Positions 26,380 through 35,678 of a stretch of 64,000 bases of DNA are shown here, piece by piece. Position 1 is the stretch's first letter; each line of letters starts with the position of its first letter. Source of the DNA: [Eubacterium] infirmum (lineage in GTDB: Bacteria; Bacillota; Clostridia; Peptostreptococcales; Anaerovoracaceae); the NCBI GenBank assembly GCA_900450455.1, contig UGGN01000002.1, forward strand, positions 124,001 to 188,000, read 5' to 3'. A program made the position numbers and the translations under genes. The notes beneath the pieces were generated by a model. It ran no database searches. It was given only the letters and a program-made list of their open reading frames with translations, and was not told the origin of the DNA.

Positions 26380-27428
26380 GAATAGGATTATATGGAATGC
26401 CAACTGCAGGTAAAACTCATGTATTGAATCAGCTTGATTTTATTGATGTAAAATTAGGAAGCAATTTTTTACGTGAAATATGTCCTGATTTTGATTCAAA
26501 AGATGAGATTGGTAAAAATATGGCTAGAGAAAAATTGGCTAGTATGTTGTTGAGGCAAGACACATTTATCATGGATGGTCATTATAAATTTGGTGATAAA
26601 GTATCGTTTACAGATATGGATGGTAAACTATATGATGTTTTTCTTTACTTATATATTTCTCCTTCTATATTAGAGAAACGGATGAGCGAATCAGAGAAGA
26701 ATAGAAAATATCTATGTTACGATATAGAAAAATGGCAATTAGACGAAATAGAAAACTTACGTGAATACTGTCATAATAAGAATAAAGATTTTTACGTGTT
26801 AGATAATCCGGCAAATAATGTTTTTGGTGATGTTACTGACATTGTTGAATTCATTAGGTCAATAGTAAATGGTTTTAGTTGTAAGCTGTTTGCTGAAAAA
26901 TGCGTTGAGCAAATATTACAGAGAGCAACATCTGATGTAATTACGCTTTTAGATGGTGATAAGACTATAATTAAGGAAGACAGCTCACATGCTGTTTTCA
27001 ATTATACTACTCATATATATGATGGGAATTTTTATACTGGATATCAGTCATGGATGCAGGCAAAAGAATTTAAGGCCTATAGATTTGAAGAACTGAATGA
27101 ATTGCCATTTTCGTTCAACGAAAATGTATGCAAAGCGCTCAATAAAGATTCGTTTATACTTACTTCGGGGCATGAGCGAGTGTGGAGTTTTATATCTAGC
27201 TATTTAGATATTCCGTTTTATTCGGGTGCTGAAATGGCAGCTGAAACAAAATTCTTTATTGCAAAGATGCTTCAAAAAGCTGGCAAAATAATTAATGCTT
27301 ATGGTGATGGAATGAATGACTATTATATGCTTAAGCAAGCTGATAAGGGATATCTTGTCACTAAGGCAGATGGGACAGTTAGCAAATCATTAAAAAAAAA
27401 AGATTTGGGAGGTATAGAATTTGTTTGA
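26376..27428 (+). CDS. P-loop nucleotide kinase / HAD phosphatase fusion
   Basis: A 350-aa fusion. Residues 1-165 are a small P-loop kinase-like domain with Walker A GMPTAGKTH and a helical lid part (LEKRMSESEKNRKYL), akin to deoxynucleoside or adenylate kinases. Residues 185-345 form a HAD-type phosphohydrolase. Its motifs are LLDGDKTI (DxDxT), ILTSGH (motif II), AETKFFIAKML (motif III Lys), and GDGMNDYYML (motif IV). All catalytic residues are present in both halves. Such a pairing could add and remove phosphate from one small molecule. The ATG overlaps the radical SAM stop (ATGA). The next gene starts inside its last codons. I know no named family with this architecture. Confidence 0.82.
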   Translation: MRIGLYGMPTAGKTHVLNQLDFIDVKLGSNFLREICPDFDSKDEIGKNMAREKLASMLLRQDTFIMDGHYKFGDKVSFTDMDGKLYDVFLYLYISPSILEKRMSESEKNRKYLCYDIEKWQLDEIENLREYCHNKNKDFYVLDNPANNVFGDVTDIVEFIRSIVNGFSCKLFAEKCVEQILQRATSDVITLLDGDKTIIKEDSSHAVFNYTTHIYDGNFYTGYQSWMQAKEFKAYRFEELNELPFSFNENVCKALNKDSFILTSGHERVWSFISSYLDIPFYSGAEMAAETKFFIAKMLQKAGKIINAYGDGMNDYYMLKQADKGYLVTKADGTVSKSLKKKDLGGIEFV

Positions 27429-27921
27429 ACTAGAAAAAACAAAAGAAGTTAAGAAACTAATTAATATTACAAAATCTGATTCTGGAGTATCAGGACCTGA
27501 ACTTGCGAAGGCTCATATTAGACTTGGAGAGATTTTGGCAGAGAATATTGATTTAAATCCCTCGGATACAACTGTAGTTGCCTTGCTTAGAGGCGGAATA
27601 TTCTTTGCACAGGGAATATATTTTAAATTAGGATGTAAATTTGAAGTTTATGATCCAAAGCAGGGTGAGTTTATACGTCCAATGACAAAAAATGTGATTC
27701 TAGTAGATTCGGTAATAAATACAGGAAAGACATTAGCGAAGCTAATTGATCAGGATATAAAGTTTGCAAGTTGTGTAATTAATGATAAGGCTGTATCTAT
27801 GTTTGAAGACAGATTATACACAGTAAGAATTTCAAATAATTCCTTTGTTGGAGATACTGCAAAGACACAAAATGGTAATAAAGGTCCGGATACTACAATG
27901 AGATTGTTTAATCAGATTTAA
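27421..27921 (+). CDS. Phosphoribosyltransferase
   Basis: A 166-aa type I PRTase. The start is a TTG at 27421, eight bases after GGGAGG, since no ATG is near; it overlaps the upstream gene by 8 nt. The PRPP-binding loop is NVILVDSVINTGKT. An RGG loop (ALLRGGIFFAQG) is present, as in uracil and purine PRTases. The C-terminal FVGDTAKTQNGNKGPDTTMRLF is the least familiar part and may set base specificity. It would join a base to ribose-5-phosphate, or release one. As the last gene of the cassette it supplies a nucleotide step for the kinase/HAD and radical SAM partners. Confidence 0.83.
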   Translation: MFELEKTKEVKKLINITKSDSGVSGPELAKAHIRLGEILAENIDLNPSDTTVVALLRGGIFFAQGIYFKLGCKFEVYDPKQGEFIRPMTKNVILVDSVINTGKTLAKLIDQDIKFASCVINDKAVSMFEDRLYTVRISNNSFVGDTAKTQNGNKGPDTTMRLFNQI

Positions 27922-28191
27922 TCGTAATTATTTACTTAAGGTGATATTTATTATCTTATATTTTGAAATTTCGATGGGCGAGAATTAGTATAAGGCGTGG
28001 CATCATGGGCTCAGTGGATTGCCGAGTTCTATATCTGACTTTTAATAAACAGTAGCGTATAATAATAAATATAAAGATAATCTAAAAAGTATCTAAATTT
28101 AAATGTTTATAAACAATCAAAGGGGAGTATAACATAAATAACATGTGCATAAGATGTGCATTGCAGTAGTTAACTGAAAGGAGTTAATATC

Positions 28192-28392
28192 ATGTCAATA
28201 GAAAACAAAATCGATCAGGCTAAGGGTGCTGTAAAAGAAGGTCTAGGAAAAGTAAGTGGAGATAAAAAGACTGAAAAAGAAGGTTCAGTAGAAAAGGCTG
28301 CTGCTAAAGTAAAAGAAGTAGCAGAAAACGTAAAAGATAGTGTAGAAGGCGCAATCGATGGCGTTAAGAATGCTGTAAGCAAAGATAAATAA
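28192..28392 (+). CDS. CsbD-family stress protein
   Basis: A 66-aa hydrophilic, lysine/alanine-rich protein. It matches CsbD ([25 protein letters not shown]), a family induced by general stress in Bacillus and common in Firmicutes. The biochemical role is unknown. An AAAGGAG site and the ATG at 28192 define the start. The 270 nt between the PRTase gene and this gene hold no other gene that I can see. It ends with its own terminator. Confidence 0.85.
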   Translation: MSIENKIDQAKGAVKEGLGKVSGDKKTEKEGSVEKAAAKVKEVAENVKDSVEGAIDGVKNAVSKDK

Positions 28393-28431
28393 TTAAATTA
28401 AGATTTTCTTTAAATACTCATTATAAAAAGG

Positions 28432-28466
28432 TCTTCTGTGGTAGAATATATCACAGAAGATTTTTT
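28432..28466 (+). terminator. Terminator after csbD
   Basis: TCTTCTGTG (28432-28440) pairs with CACAGAAGA (28452-28460), followed by six T. Confidence 0.9.
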
Positions 28467-28534
28467 GTTATATTAAGTGTTATATCCATTTTTTATGGAA
28501 ATATATAAATAAGTAATATTTGGAAGGAGACAGG

Positions 28535-30271
28535 ATGCTAAGAGATTTATTTAGATATTTCAAACCGCATAGAAAGATATTTGCACTTGACATGACTTGT
28601 GCCATAATGATTGCATTTATCGACCTTGCGTTCCCGCTTGTTTCCAGGACGGCGATGTATGAGCTGCTTCCACAGAGCAAGTATAGGACATTCTTTGTTG
28701 TGATGGCAATAGTTGTCGTTGCATATGTGCTTAGGTCGGGGTGTTACTACATTATGACATATTGGGGGCATACCTTCGGTATTAGAGTTGAGACTGATAT
28801 AAGGGCGGATTTGTTCAATAAATTGCAGAGCCTTGACTTTGAGTTCTATGATAAGAACAGGACGGGTACTTTGATGAGCAGGTTGACAAGCGACCTCTTT
28901 GAGATTACGGAACTTGCACACCATGGTCCTGAAGACCTTGTAATTGCAATACTTTCGATATTGGGTGCTCTTATAGTTATGTTCAGCATAGAGTGGAGAC
29001 TGGCGCTGGTTGTGGCAGTGCTTGTGCCTATTTTCCTTTTGATAGTTGTGTTTACAAGAAGGCAGATGTCAACGGCTTCTGTCAATGTTAAGAAAAAGCT
29101 GGCGGAGATAAATACTGAGATAGAATCATGCATCTCGGGAATTAAGACATCAAAGGCATTTGCCAACGAGGATGTCGATAACGACAGGTTCATGGATTCA
29201 AACTACGTATACAGAACATCAAAGAGTGAATTTTACAAGGCGATGGGAACTTTCAACGCATCGCAGGAGTTCTTCATGTGCATCATGCCTGCCGCAGTTA
29301 TCACCATAGGCGGAAAGCTCATCATGGATGGACAGCTGAACTACATAGATTTGATCACGTTTACGCTTTATGTATCGGCTTTCATTACGCCGATTAGAAA
29401 GATGGCAAACTTTGCGGAGATATTTGCAAACGGAATGGCAGGACTCAGGAGATTTAGTGAGATTATGGCTCTTAAGCCTCAGGTTGAGGAAAAGCCGGAT
29501 GCTATAGACTTTGATGTCAAAGAAGGAAATATCGACTTTGATGATGTGACGTTCGCGTATGACGGAGTTCACGACGTTGTAAATAACATGAACCTTCACG
29601 TTAAAGCAGGTGAGACACTTGCAGTGGTTGGAGCCTCAGGTGGCGGTAAGACAACGGTATGCCAGCTTATACCAAGGTTTTACGATGTGAGCAGCGGAAG
29701 TATCAAAATTGATGGAGTCGATATAAGGGATGTAACTAAAAATTCCCTGCGTGAGAACATAGGAATAGTGCAGCAGGATGTTTTCATCTTTGCGGATACA
29801 ATCTTGGAAAACATAAGGTACGGTAAGCCGTCTGCAAGCTATGAGGAAGTAGTTATTGCGGCAAAGAAGGCTGAGATATTCGATGACATCATGGAGATGC
29901 CGGGTCAGTTTGAGACCTATGTAGGTGAGAGAGGAACAATGCTTTCGGGCGGTCAAAAGCAGAGGATTTCGATAGCGAGAATATTCCTCAAGAATCCTAG
30001 AATTTTGATACTCGACGAGGCGACATCGGCGCTTGATACGATTACGGAAAGGTCGATTCAAAAGTCCTTTGATGAGCTGTCAAAGGATAGAACCTGCCTG
30101 ATTATAGCGCATAGACTTGCGACCGTTCAAAATGCGGACAGAATAATCCTTGTTGACGATGGTCAGATTGCTGAAGAGGGCACGCATGCTGAGCTTATGA
30201 AGCTCGACGGCAGATACGCAAAGCTCTTCAATACTCAAAGACTCGACTACTCGAGCGATGAGGTAAATTAG
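28535..30271 (+). CDS. ABC exporter, fused permease and ATPase
   Basis: A 578-aa half-transporter of the MsbA/BmrA type. The ATG at 28535 follows GGAAGGAG; a TTG 15 nt earlier is less likely. Six membrane helices fill residues about 15-310. The ATPase domain has Walker A GASGGGKTT, a Q-loop in IVQQDVF, signature LSGGQKQR and Walker B ILILDEATSALD. It works as a dimer in the membrane, exporting lipids, drugs or peptides. No partner half-transporter is adjacent, so a homodimer is likely. The substrate cannot be inferred. A large bidirectional terminator follows, shared with the convergent PFL gene. Confidence 0.93.
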   Translation: MLRDLFRYFKPHRKIFALDMTCAIMIAFIDLAFPLVSRTAMYELLPQSKYRTFFVVMAIVVVAYVLRSGCYYIMTYWGHTFGIRVETDIRADLFNKLQSLDFEFYDKNRTGTLMSRLTSDLFEITELAHHGPEDLVIAILSILGALIVMFSIEWRLALVVAVLVPIFLLIVVFTRRQMSTASVNVKKKLAEINTEIESCISGIKTSKAFANEDVDNDRFMDSNYVYRTSKSEFYKAMGTFNASQEFFMCIMPAAVITIGGKLIMDGQLNYIDLITFTLYVSAFITPIRKMANFAEIFANGMAGLRRFSEIMALKPQVEEKPDAIDFDVKEGNIDFDDVTFAYDGVHDVVNNMNLHVKAGETLAVVGASGGGKTTVCQLIPRFYDVSSGSIKIDGVDIRDVTKNSLRENIGIVQQDVFIFADTILENIRYGKPSASYEEVVIAAKKAEIFDDIMEMPGQFETYVGERGTMLSGGQKQRISIARIFLKNPRILILDEATSALDTITERSIQKSFDELSKDRTCLIIAHRLATVQNADRIILVDDGQIAEEGTHAELMKLDGRYAKLFNTQRLDYSSDEVN

Positions 30272-30286
30272 AATAGAATCTATGAA

Positions 30287-30348
30287 AAAGCCTGCGGAGT
30301 TCGATATGTACCGGGAATCCCGAACGCATATCAAGTTACGCAGGCTTT
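30287..30348. terminator. Bidirectional terminator between convergent genes
   Basis: AAAGCCTGCG (30287-30296) pairs with CGCAGGCTTT (30339-30348), with T-runs on both sides and a nested GATATG/CATATC stem and CGGG/CCCG stem inside. It serves both the ABC exporter and the PFL-family gene. Confidence 0.92.
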
Positions 30349-30355
30349 GTTTTTG

Positions 30356-31714
30356 CTAGTTCTTTAGGCTCTGTAGCGGAGCAGGGATTCTGCCGCCGCG
30401 GAGTATCATCTTTGCCGGTGACTTATCATGAAGCTTCATGACAGGACCGTAGCCGAGAAGGCCGCCGAAGTTAAGCTCCTCACCCTCGGAAAGTCCGATA
30501 GCCGGGATGACTCTGACTGCAGTGGTCTTGGAGTTGACCATACCTATCGCTGCTTCGTCAGCGATTATGGCCGATATCGTTTCCGCAGATGTGTCTCCCG
30601 GGATTACTATCATATCGAGTCCTACTGAGCAAACAGCAGTCATAGCCTCAAGTTTTTCTATGCTTAATGTTCCTTCTCTCGCAGCCTTGATCATGCCGGC
30701 ATCTTCGCTAACCGGAATGAAAGCACCTGAAAGTCCGCCAACACTTGATGAAGCCATAACTCCGCCCTTTTTGACGGCGTCGTTCAGCATTGCAAGAGCT
30801 GCTGTTGTACCGTGCGTACCGCATTGCTCAAGCCCGATTTCCTCGAGGATGTGGGCAACCGAGTCACCGACAGCAGGAGTTGGGGCAAGCGAAAGGTCTA
30901 CGATTCCAAACGGAACGTTTAGAATCTCGGCAGCCTCGCTTCCGACAAGTTGACCTACTCTTGTAATCTTAAAAGCAATTCTCTTAATCTGCTCCGAAAC
31001 TTCGTTTAGGCTTGCGCTAGAGTCCATCTTTGATAGAGCCGACCTGACTACTCCGGGGCCTGAAACACCGACGCTTATAACGGAGTCGGACTCGCCGATA
31101 CCGTGGAAGGCTCCTGCCATGAAAGGATTGTCCTCAACTGCATTGCAGAATACAACCAGCTTTGCTGCGCCTATGCACTGCTTGCTACTTGTGAGCCTTG
31201 CGGATTCCAGAACCTGTCTTCCCATCAAAGCTACAGCATCCATGTTGATTCCTGCTTTTGTTGAACCCACATTTACGGATGAGCAAACGAGCTCAGTCTC
31301 TGCAAGAGCCTGAGGGATTGAATTTATTAGCTCAAGATCACCTGCACTAAAGCCTTTGTGAACCAGGGCAGAGTAGCCGCCTATGAAGTCGACTCCGCAT
31401 TCCTTTGCAGCTTTGTCAAGAGTCCTTGCGTACTTGATCGGGTCTCCTCCGGAAACTCCTTCGAGCATGGAAATAGGTGTTACAGAAATCCTCTTGTTAA
31501 CGATAGGAATATCGTATTTTTTCTCTATGCTTTCACCGGTGGAAACCAGTTTTTCCGCCTTCCGGCAAATTTTGTCATATATCTTTTTACATGATCTGTC
31601 GATGTCGCTATCAGCGGCGTCGAGCAGGGAAATACCCATAGTTATCGTTCTAATATCAAGGGATTCGTCCTGTATCATGCCTATGGTTTCTAAGATGTCG
31701 TTTGTGTTTAACAT
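30356..31714 (-). CDS. PFL/DUF711-family protein (UPF0210)
   Basis: A 452-aa cytosolic protein, distantly related to pyruvate formate-lyase fold proteins but lacking the catalytic glycyl radical site. It is an abundant, uncharacterised Firmicutes family. Landmarks include [15 protein letters not shown] and [37 protein letters not shown] (positions about 220-330). A GGAGG site precedes the ATG at 31714. It follows the ACT-domain gene by 16 nt. This two-gene order (ACT protein then PFL protein) is highly conserved in Firmicutes, suggesting that the ACT protein senses an amino acid for it. Confidence 0.9.
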   Translation of the reverse strand: MLNTNDILETIGMIQDESLDIRTITMGISLLDAADSDIDRSCKKIYDKICRKAEKLVSTGESIEKKYDIPIVNKRISVTPISMLEGVSGGDPIKYARTLDKAAKECGVDFIGGYSALVHKGFSAGDLELINSIPQALAETELVCSSVNVGSTKAGINMDAVALMGRQVLESARLTSSKQCIGAAKLVVFCNAVEDNPFMAGAFHGIGESDSVISVGVSGPGVVRSALSKMDSSASLNEVSEQIKRIAFKITRVGQLVGSEAAEILNVPFGIVDLSLAPTPAVGDSVAHILEEIGLEQCGTHGTTAALAMLNDAVKKGGVMASSSVGGLSGAFIPVSEDAGMIKAAREGTLSIEKLEAMTAVCSVGLDMIVIPGDTSAETISAIIADEAAIGMVNSKTTAVRVIPAIGLSEGEELNFGGLLGYGPVMKLHDKSPAKMILRGGRIPAPLQSLKN

Positions 31715-31730
31715 GTATACCTCCAGCGGA

Positions 31731-32009
31731 CTAAATCCTGTGCATTGCGTTAAAGATATCTTCGTGCATAACGTGAATTGTCATGCCTTTGGCTTCAGCT
31801 GCAATATTTTTCTGAAGTTTATCGATAGGAATTGTGAGCTTTGTGATATCGATGATCATAATCATACAGAAGATTTCGTTTAAAACTGACTGAGTTACCT
31901 CGATAACATTTGCGTTTGCATCGGCACAGGCCTTGGAAACCTTTGCCAAAATGCCGACAGCGTCCTTGCCGACGACAGTTACAACTGCTTTTTCTACGAT
32001 TTTGTCCAT
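31731..32009 (-). CDS. ACT domain-containing protein (UPF0237)
   Basis: A 92-aa stand-alone ACT domain ([32 protein letters not shown]). ACT domains bind amino acids and regulate partners. It precedes the PFL/DUF711 gene on the minus strand, the standard arrangement. GGAGG lies upstream of the ATG at 32009. The radical SAM gene upstream ends 12 nt before the start, so all may be cotranscribed. Confidence 0.92.
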   Translation of the reverse strand: MDKIVEKAVVTVVGKDAVGILAKVSKACADANANVIEVTQSVLNEIFCMIMIIDITKLTIPIDKLQKNIAAEAKGMTIHVMHEDIFNAMHRI

Positions 32010-32021
32010 TTGTTCCTCCGC

Positions 32022-33104
32022 TTATTTTAGTTCTGCTATGTATATATCTCTTTCTAAAGAAGCATCCGTTCTATATTTGATATCAAAATTAGGGTATTCT
32101 ACGCTGAACCTCTCCTTGTTGATACCACAATTTCCAATCATATTGGAGAAAGACTGTGGGTTTGAGAAGAGGTCAACCTTATACCTTGAATTTGATGTAT
32201 CTGATGGGTTTTGTCGGTCAGAAACTACCTTATCGGAAATCTGTTCCATCAAAGCATCCAGCTGCTCCTTAAGCGTCTCATATGCTATCTCACCCTCAAC
32301 GAGCTGTCTGAAGGCCGGATGATAGGTTCCTCCGTTTATTGCGGATAAATCGCTTCCGCCGATTATATCCGTGCTTTTAAGTCCAACTCTCATTATATTT
32401 ATCCCTGCCGCATGCAGAATCTTGTACATCTCCTTGGTACGAAGCAGGGCTTCTTCCTTGCTCAAAGCCACATAGCTTCCGCTCTCGTACATATCGTAGA
32501 GCTCCGTGCCGTCTATGACTAAAGTAGGGTAGAGCCTTGCCAGCTCCGGTGCAAGTTCTACGGTCTCATTCGCCGAATAGATGCAACGCTCAAGGCTATC
32601 TCCGGGAAGTCCGATCATAAGCTGAATACCTAGCTTAAACCCTCTCTCTTTGATTAGGGTGGCGGCTTTTCTTGCTGTATCGCTATTATGCCCTCGCTTG
32701 GAAAGCATGAGGACTTCATCGCTGAAGGACTGAACTCCAAGCTCAATAGTGCTGACGTTGTAGTGCCTGAGATTGCTCAAAATCTCGTCGTCTATACAGT
32801 CCGGCCTTGTCGATATGTGAAGAGACGACACTTGCCCTTGCTCAATGTATTCGTTTGCGACTTTAAGGTATGCGGTCTGCATTTCTATTGGAATCGCTGT
32901 AAAGCTTCCGCCGTAGAAGGCGATTTCTATTTCGCCGGGGTCAAGTTCTTCGAGCGTCGAAAGGTATCTATCTACGGTTTCTCTGACTTCATCCGTGCTT
33001 ACCGCTTTGGTTCTTGCGGTTATCTTCTGCTGATTGCAGAAAACACACCGGCAGGGGCAGCCGAGATGTGGAATGAATATTGGTATTATCGCATGTTTTT
33101 TCAT
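32022..33104 (-). CDS. Radical SAM protein, Elp3/YhcC-like group
   Basis: A 360-aa radical SAM enzyme with the cluster motif CPCRCVFCNQ near residue 15, a GGSFTAI glycine-rich block and ISTRPDCID typical of the Elp3-like branch. No GNAT acetyltransferase domain follows, so it is not a full Elp3. Its activity is unknown, possibly tRNA modification. A GGGGAG site precedes the ATG at 33104. It lies between the DUF6873 gene and the ACT/PFL pair and probably shares their transcript. Confidence 0.85.
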   Translation of the reverse strand: MKKHAIIPIFIPHLGCPCRCVFCNQQKITARTKAVSTDEVRETVDRYLSTLEELDPGEIEIAFYGGSFTAIPIEMQTAYLKVANEYIEQGQVSSLHISTRPDCIDDEILSNLRHYNVSTIELGVQSFSDEVLMLSKRGHNSDTARKAATLIKERGFKLGIQLMIGLPGDSLERCIYSANETVELAPELARLYPTLVIDGTELYDMYESGSYVALSKEEALLRTKEMYKILHAAGINIMRVGLKSTDIIGGSDLSAINGGTYHPAFRQLVEGEIAYETLKEQLDALMEQISDKVVSDRQNPSDTSNSRYKVDLFSNPQSFSNMIGNCGINKERFSVEYPNFDIKYRTDASLERDIYIAELK

Positions 33105-33138
33105 ACTCTGTGCTCCCCGTTCAATAACAAGCGTGCAG

Positions 33139-33786
33139 TTAAAGAATAGAGCCTATGTCGGTAAGCTGATATTCGGGGAACCACTTGCAGTTTATTCCAC
33201 GCTCCTCGGTGAACTCCAGTATCTTAGCAAAATCAGGATGAGATGAGAGGTCTCCGTTAAATACAAGTTCATCACCGACTCTGCCACAGCTTCCGCCGAT
33301 GAACCCCGTATCATAACCGTCTAGCCTGACAAATCCGGGCTGTACCAGAAGAACCGAAAGCTCATCTATACATTCACAGGCTTTTGCTATTCCGGCATCG
33401 TAGGTGATGATAGAGTTTTCGTCTACGATAGCGACGCTGCATTTTGTATATCCCTGTTTGACGTCGATGAGGTAAATTCCCATCTCCTCAGCGACCTTCA
33501 GTAGGCGCGGCGACGTACAGGAAAGGTTGTGGATGAAGTACTTTCCTGTACATGCTGCATTGAATGCAGCATCCTGAGGATAGTACTTGCCGAGGTCCTC
33601 AGGCGCCGCCATGTAGACGGGAGCCTTGTCACCGATTCCCATTTTGCACAGGAAAATATCGGGATGATTTGAAATCCCGCGATCGACGATTCCATTTGAT
33701 GAAATTGGCTCGAGTGTATGCCCGAGCCCTGTTAAATACTCTTTAAGATGATAGTGCGCATCTTTTGCGATATATATTTTACTCAT
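33139..33786 (-). CDS. DUF6873-like protein of unknown function
   Basis: A 215-aa soluble protein. It recalls Clostridial DUF6873 proteins, which have a nucleotide- or amidinotransferase-like alpha/beta fold. Visible motifs include GYTKCSVAIVDENSIITYDAGI and GFIGGSCGRV. No ribosome binding site is seen upstream of the ATG at 33786. A TATAAT on the minus strand lies only 6 nt upstream of the start, so the transcript could be leaderless. It begins the minus-strand run of four genes and is divergent from gltX. Confidence 0.6.
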   Translation of the reverse strand: MSKIYIAKDAHYHLKEYLTGLGHTLEPISSNGIVDRGISNHPDIFLCKMGIGDKAPVYMAAPEDLGKYYPQDAAFNAACTGKYFIHNLSCTSPRLLKVAEEMGIYLIDVKQGYTKCSVAIVDENSIITYDAGIAKACECIDELSVLLVQPGFVRLDGYDTGFIGGSCGRVGDELVFNGDLSSHPDFAKILEFTEERGINCKWFPEYQLTDIGSIL

Positions 33787-33863
33787 GATGACATTATACT
33801 ACAAATACGAGCAAAAATATTATATAATTAACGATATATGAGATTAAATTTGTGGAGGAAAAA

Positions 33864-35516
33864 ATGGATTATAATTTATTAGCAGACTTGCTGTTTCCGA
33901 ATATAGATAAAAGCCCTGATGATTACGAGAAAATCTATCCTGAGAGAGATTTGGCGGAAGGTGCAAAGGTAACGAGACTGGGACCGTCACCGACCGGTTT
34001 TATTCACCTCGGAAACCTTTACGGAGCCTTTGTTGACGAGAGGCTCGCTCATCAGTCGGGCGGAGTATTTTATCTTAGAATTGAGGACACCGACGATAAG
34101 CGTTTTGTCGATGGTGCTGTTAAAATTATCATCGACTCCCTACGATTCTTTGGAATAAATTTTGATGAGGGTGCAGGTCTAAATGGAGACACGGGTGCTT
34201 ACGGAGACTACACCCAGAGCAGGAGAGGCGATATCTATGCAGCATTTGCAAAAAAACTCGTGAGAGAGGGTAAAGCTTATCCTTGTTTTTTGACCGAGGA
34301 CGAAATCGCAGAGATTAGATCTAAGCAAGAGCTTGCAAAGCAAAACCCCGGTATCTACGGCGAGTTTGCAGCACACAGAAAGCTCAGCCTTGAGGATGTA
34401 GAAGCAAATATAAAAGCCGGGAAGCCTTATGTATTGAGACTTAAGTCTGACGGTAATCCTGATTCCGAAAAGGCGCGCAGAATCAAAGTCGAGGATGCAA
34501 TAAGAGGAACTCTCGAAATGCCGGAGAACTTTCAGGATGTCGTCATCCTCAAGACCACAGGTATACCGACCTACCACTTCGCACACGTAGTTGACGACCA
34601 CCTGATGAGAACGACTCACGTCGTAAGAGGCGCAGAGTGGCTTCCATCACTGCCAATCCACGTCGAACTCTTCGAAAAGCTCGGCCTCAAGCTTCCAATC
34701 TACTGCCACACAGCGCAGCTAATGAAACTGGACGAAAACGGAAACAAGCGAAAACTCTCCAAGAGAGAAGACCCGGAGCTATCGCTTGATTACTACCGCA
34801 AGCTCGGATACCATCCTGCTACAGTAAGGGAGTATCTACTCACCATTCTAAACTCCAATTTTGAGGAATGGAGGGATGAACATCAGGATGCAGATATTGA
34901 TGAGTTCACTTTTACAACGGAGAAGATGAGCAACTCAGGTGCACTCTTTGACTTGAACAAGCTAAACGACATCAGCAAGGATGTTCTTCTCAGAATACCG
35001 GCAGGAGAAATAGTTGAATTTCTAAAGGCTTGGGCTCAGGAATTTAAGCCTGAAATCATGTACATATTCGATGATAAGGAGTACCTCGAGAAGATAATAG
35101 ATCTAGGCAGAAATGACAAGAAACCGAGAAAGGACCTTATCTATGCTGAGCAAATCGTCGGTTTCATAAGCTATTTCTTTGACGACATGTTTGTAATAGA
35201 GGATGATATTCCTACAGAAGTTTCAGATGATGATGCAAAAGAAATCTTAAAGAAATATATGGAAAGCTACGACCATTCAGACGACCAGAGTCAGTGGTTC
35301 GATAAGATAAGAAACATTGCCGTTGAGCTGGGATATGCTGCAAAGCCAAAGGATTACAAGAAAAATCCTGATGATTACAAGGGACACGTAGGCCATGTGA
35401 GCACAGTCATAAGAATCGCTCTGATGGGCAGAGCACAATCACCTGATGTTTGGTGCATACAGCAGATTATGGGCGAAGAGATGACTCGCAGAAGAATCAC
35501 AAGCTACGAGATTTAA
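33864..35516 (+). CDS. gltX: Glutamyl-tRNA synthetase
   Basis: A 550-aa class I synthetase that charges tRNA-Glu. The HIGH-type motif is PSPTGFIHLGNL, and KLSKRED is the KMSKS loop. RIEDTDDKR is also diagnostic. It is about 60-80 residues longer than common bacterial GluRS, as in several Clostridia. The ATG at 33864 follows GGAGG by 5 nt; a GTG 12 nt earlier overlaps that site. Whether it also mischarges tRNA-Gln cannot be read here. The gap of about 150 nt after it holds only weak pairing. Confidence 0.93.
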   Translation: MDYNLLADLLFPNIDKSPDDYEKIYPERDLAEGAKVTRLGPSPTGFIHLGNLYGAFVDERLAHQSGGVFYLRIEDTDDKRFVDGAVKIIIDSLRFFGINFDEGAGLNGDTGAYGDYTQSRRGDIYAAFAKKLVREGKAYPCFLTEDEIAEIRSKQELAKQNPGIYGEFAAHRKLSLEDVEANIKAGKPYVLRLKSDGNPDSEKARRIKVEDAIRGTLEMPENFQDVVILKTTGIPTYHFAHVVDDHLMRTTHVVRGAEWLPSLPIHVELFEKLGLKLPIYCHTAQLMKLDENGNKRKLSKREDPELSLDYYRKLGYHPATVREYLLTILNSNFEEWRDEHQDADIDEFTFTTEKMSNSGALFDLNKLNDISKDVLLRIPAGEIVEFLKAWAQEFKPEIMYIFDDKEYLEKIIDLGRNDKKPRKDLIYAEQIVGFISYFFDDMFVIEDDIPTEVSDDDAKEILKKYMESYDHSDDQSQWFDKIRNIAVELGYAAKPKDYKKNPDDYKGHVGHVSTVIRIALMGRAQSPDVWCIQQIMGEEMTRRRITSYEI

Positions 35517-35656
35517 TGCGAGTTAAAAGCCGGCAAACGAGCTCGCGTGCATAGAAAATTAACCTAAATGGTGAGCTTGTTAAAATCTGGAGGCTAAAGT
35601 ATTAGGTGTAAGTGCAGGTGTCGAGCCCCGAGCTCAGATTATTTTTTAGGAGAAAC

Positions 35657-35678
35657 ATGGTAAACATATGGTAAACAT
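35657..35678 (+). repeat. 11-bp tandem duplication at the ung start
   Basis: ATGGTAAACAT occurs twice head to tail (35657-35667 and 35668-35678). The first ATG is 4 nt from the AGGAG site but opens a five-codon frame ending in TAA. The ung start is the second ATG, 15 nt from that site. Confidence 0.9.

Noticed and set aside
27994..28010. Second sigma-54 site (TGGCATCATGGGCTC)
   Set aside because: The GC of the -12 element is misplaced relative to the GG of the -24 element, so spacing is wrong.
35584..35650. Terminator or decayed tRNA after gltX
   Set aside because: Only a 6-bp AATCTG/CAGATT pairing around a long loop is present and no cloverleaf can be folded.
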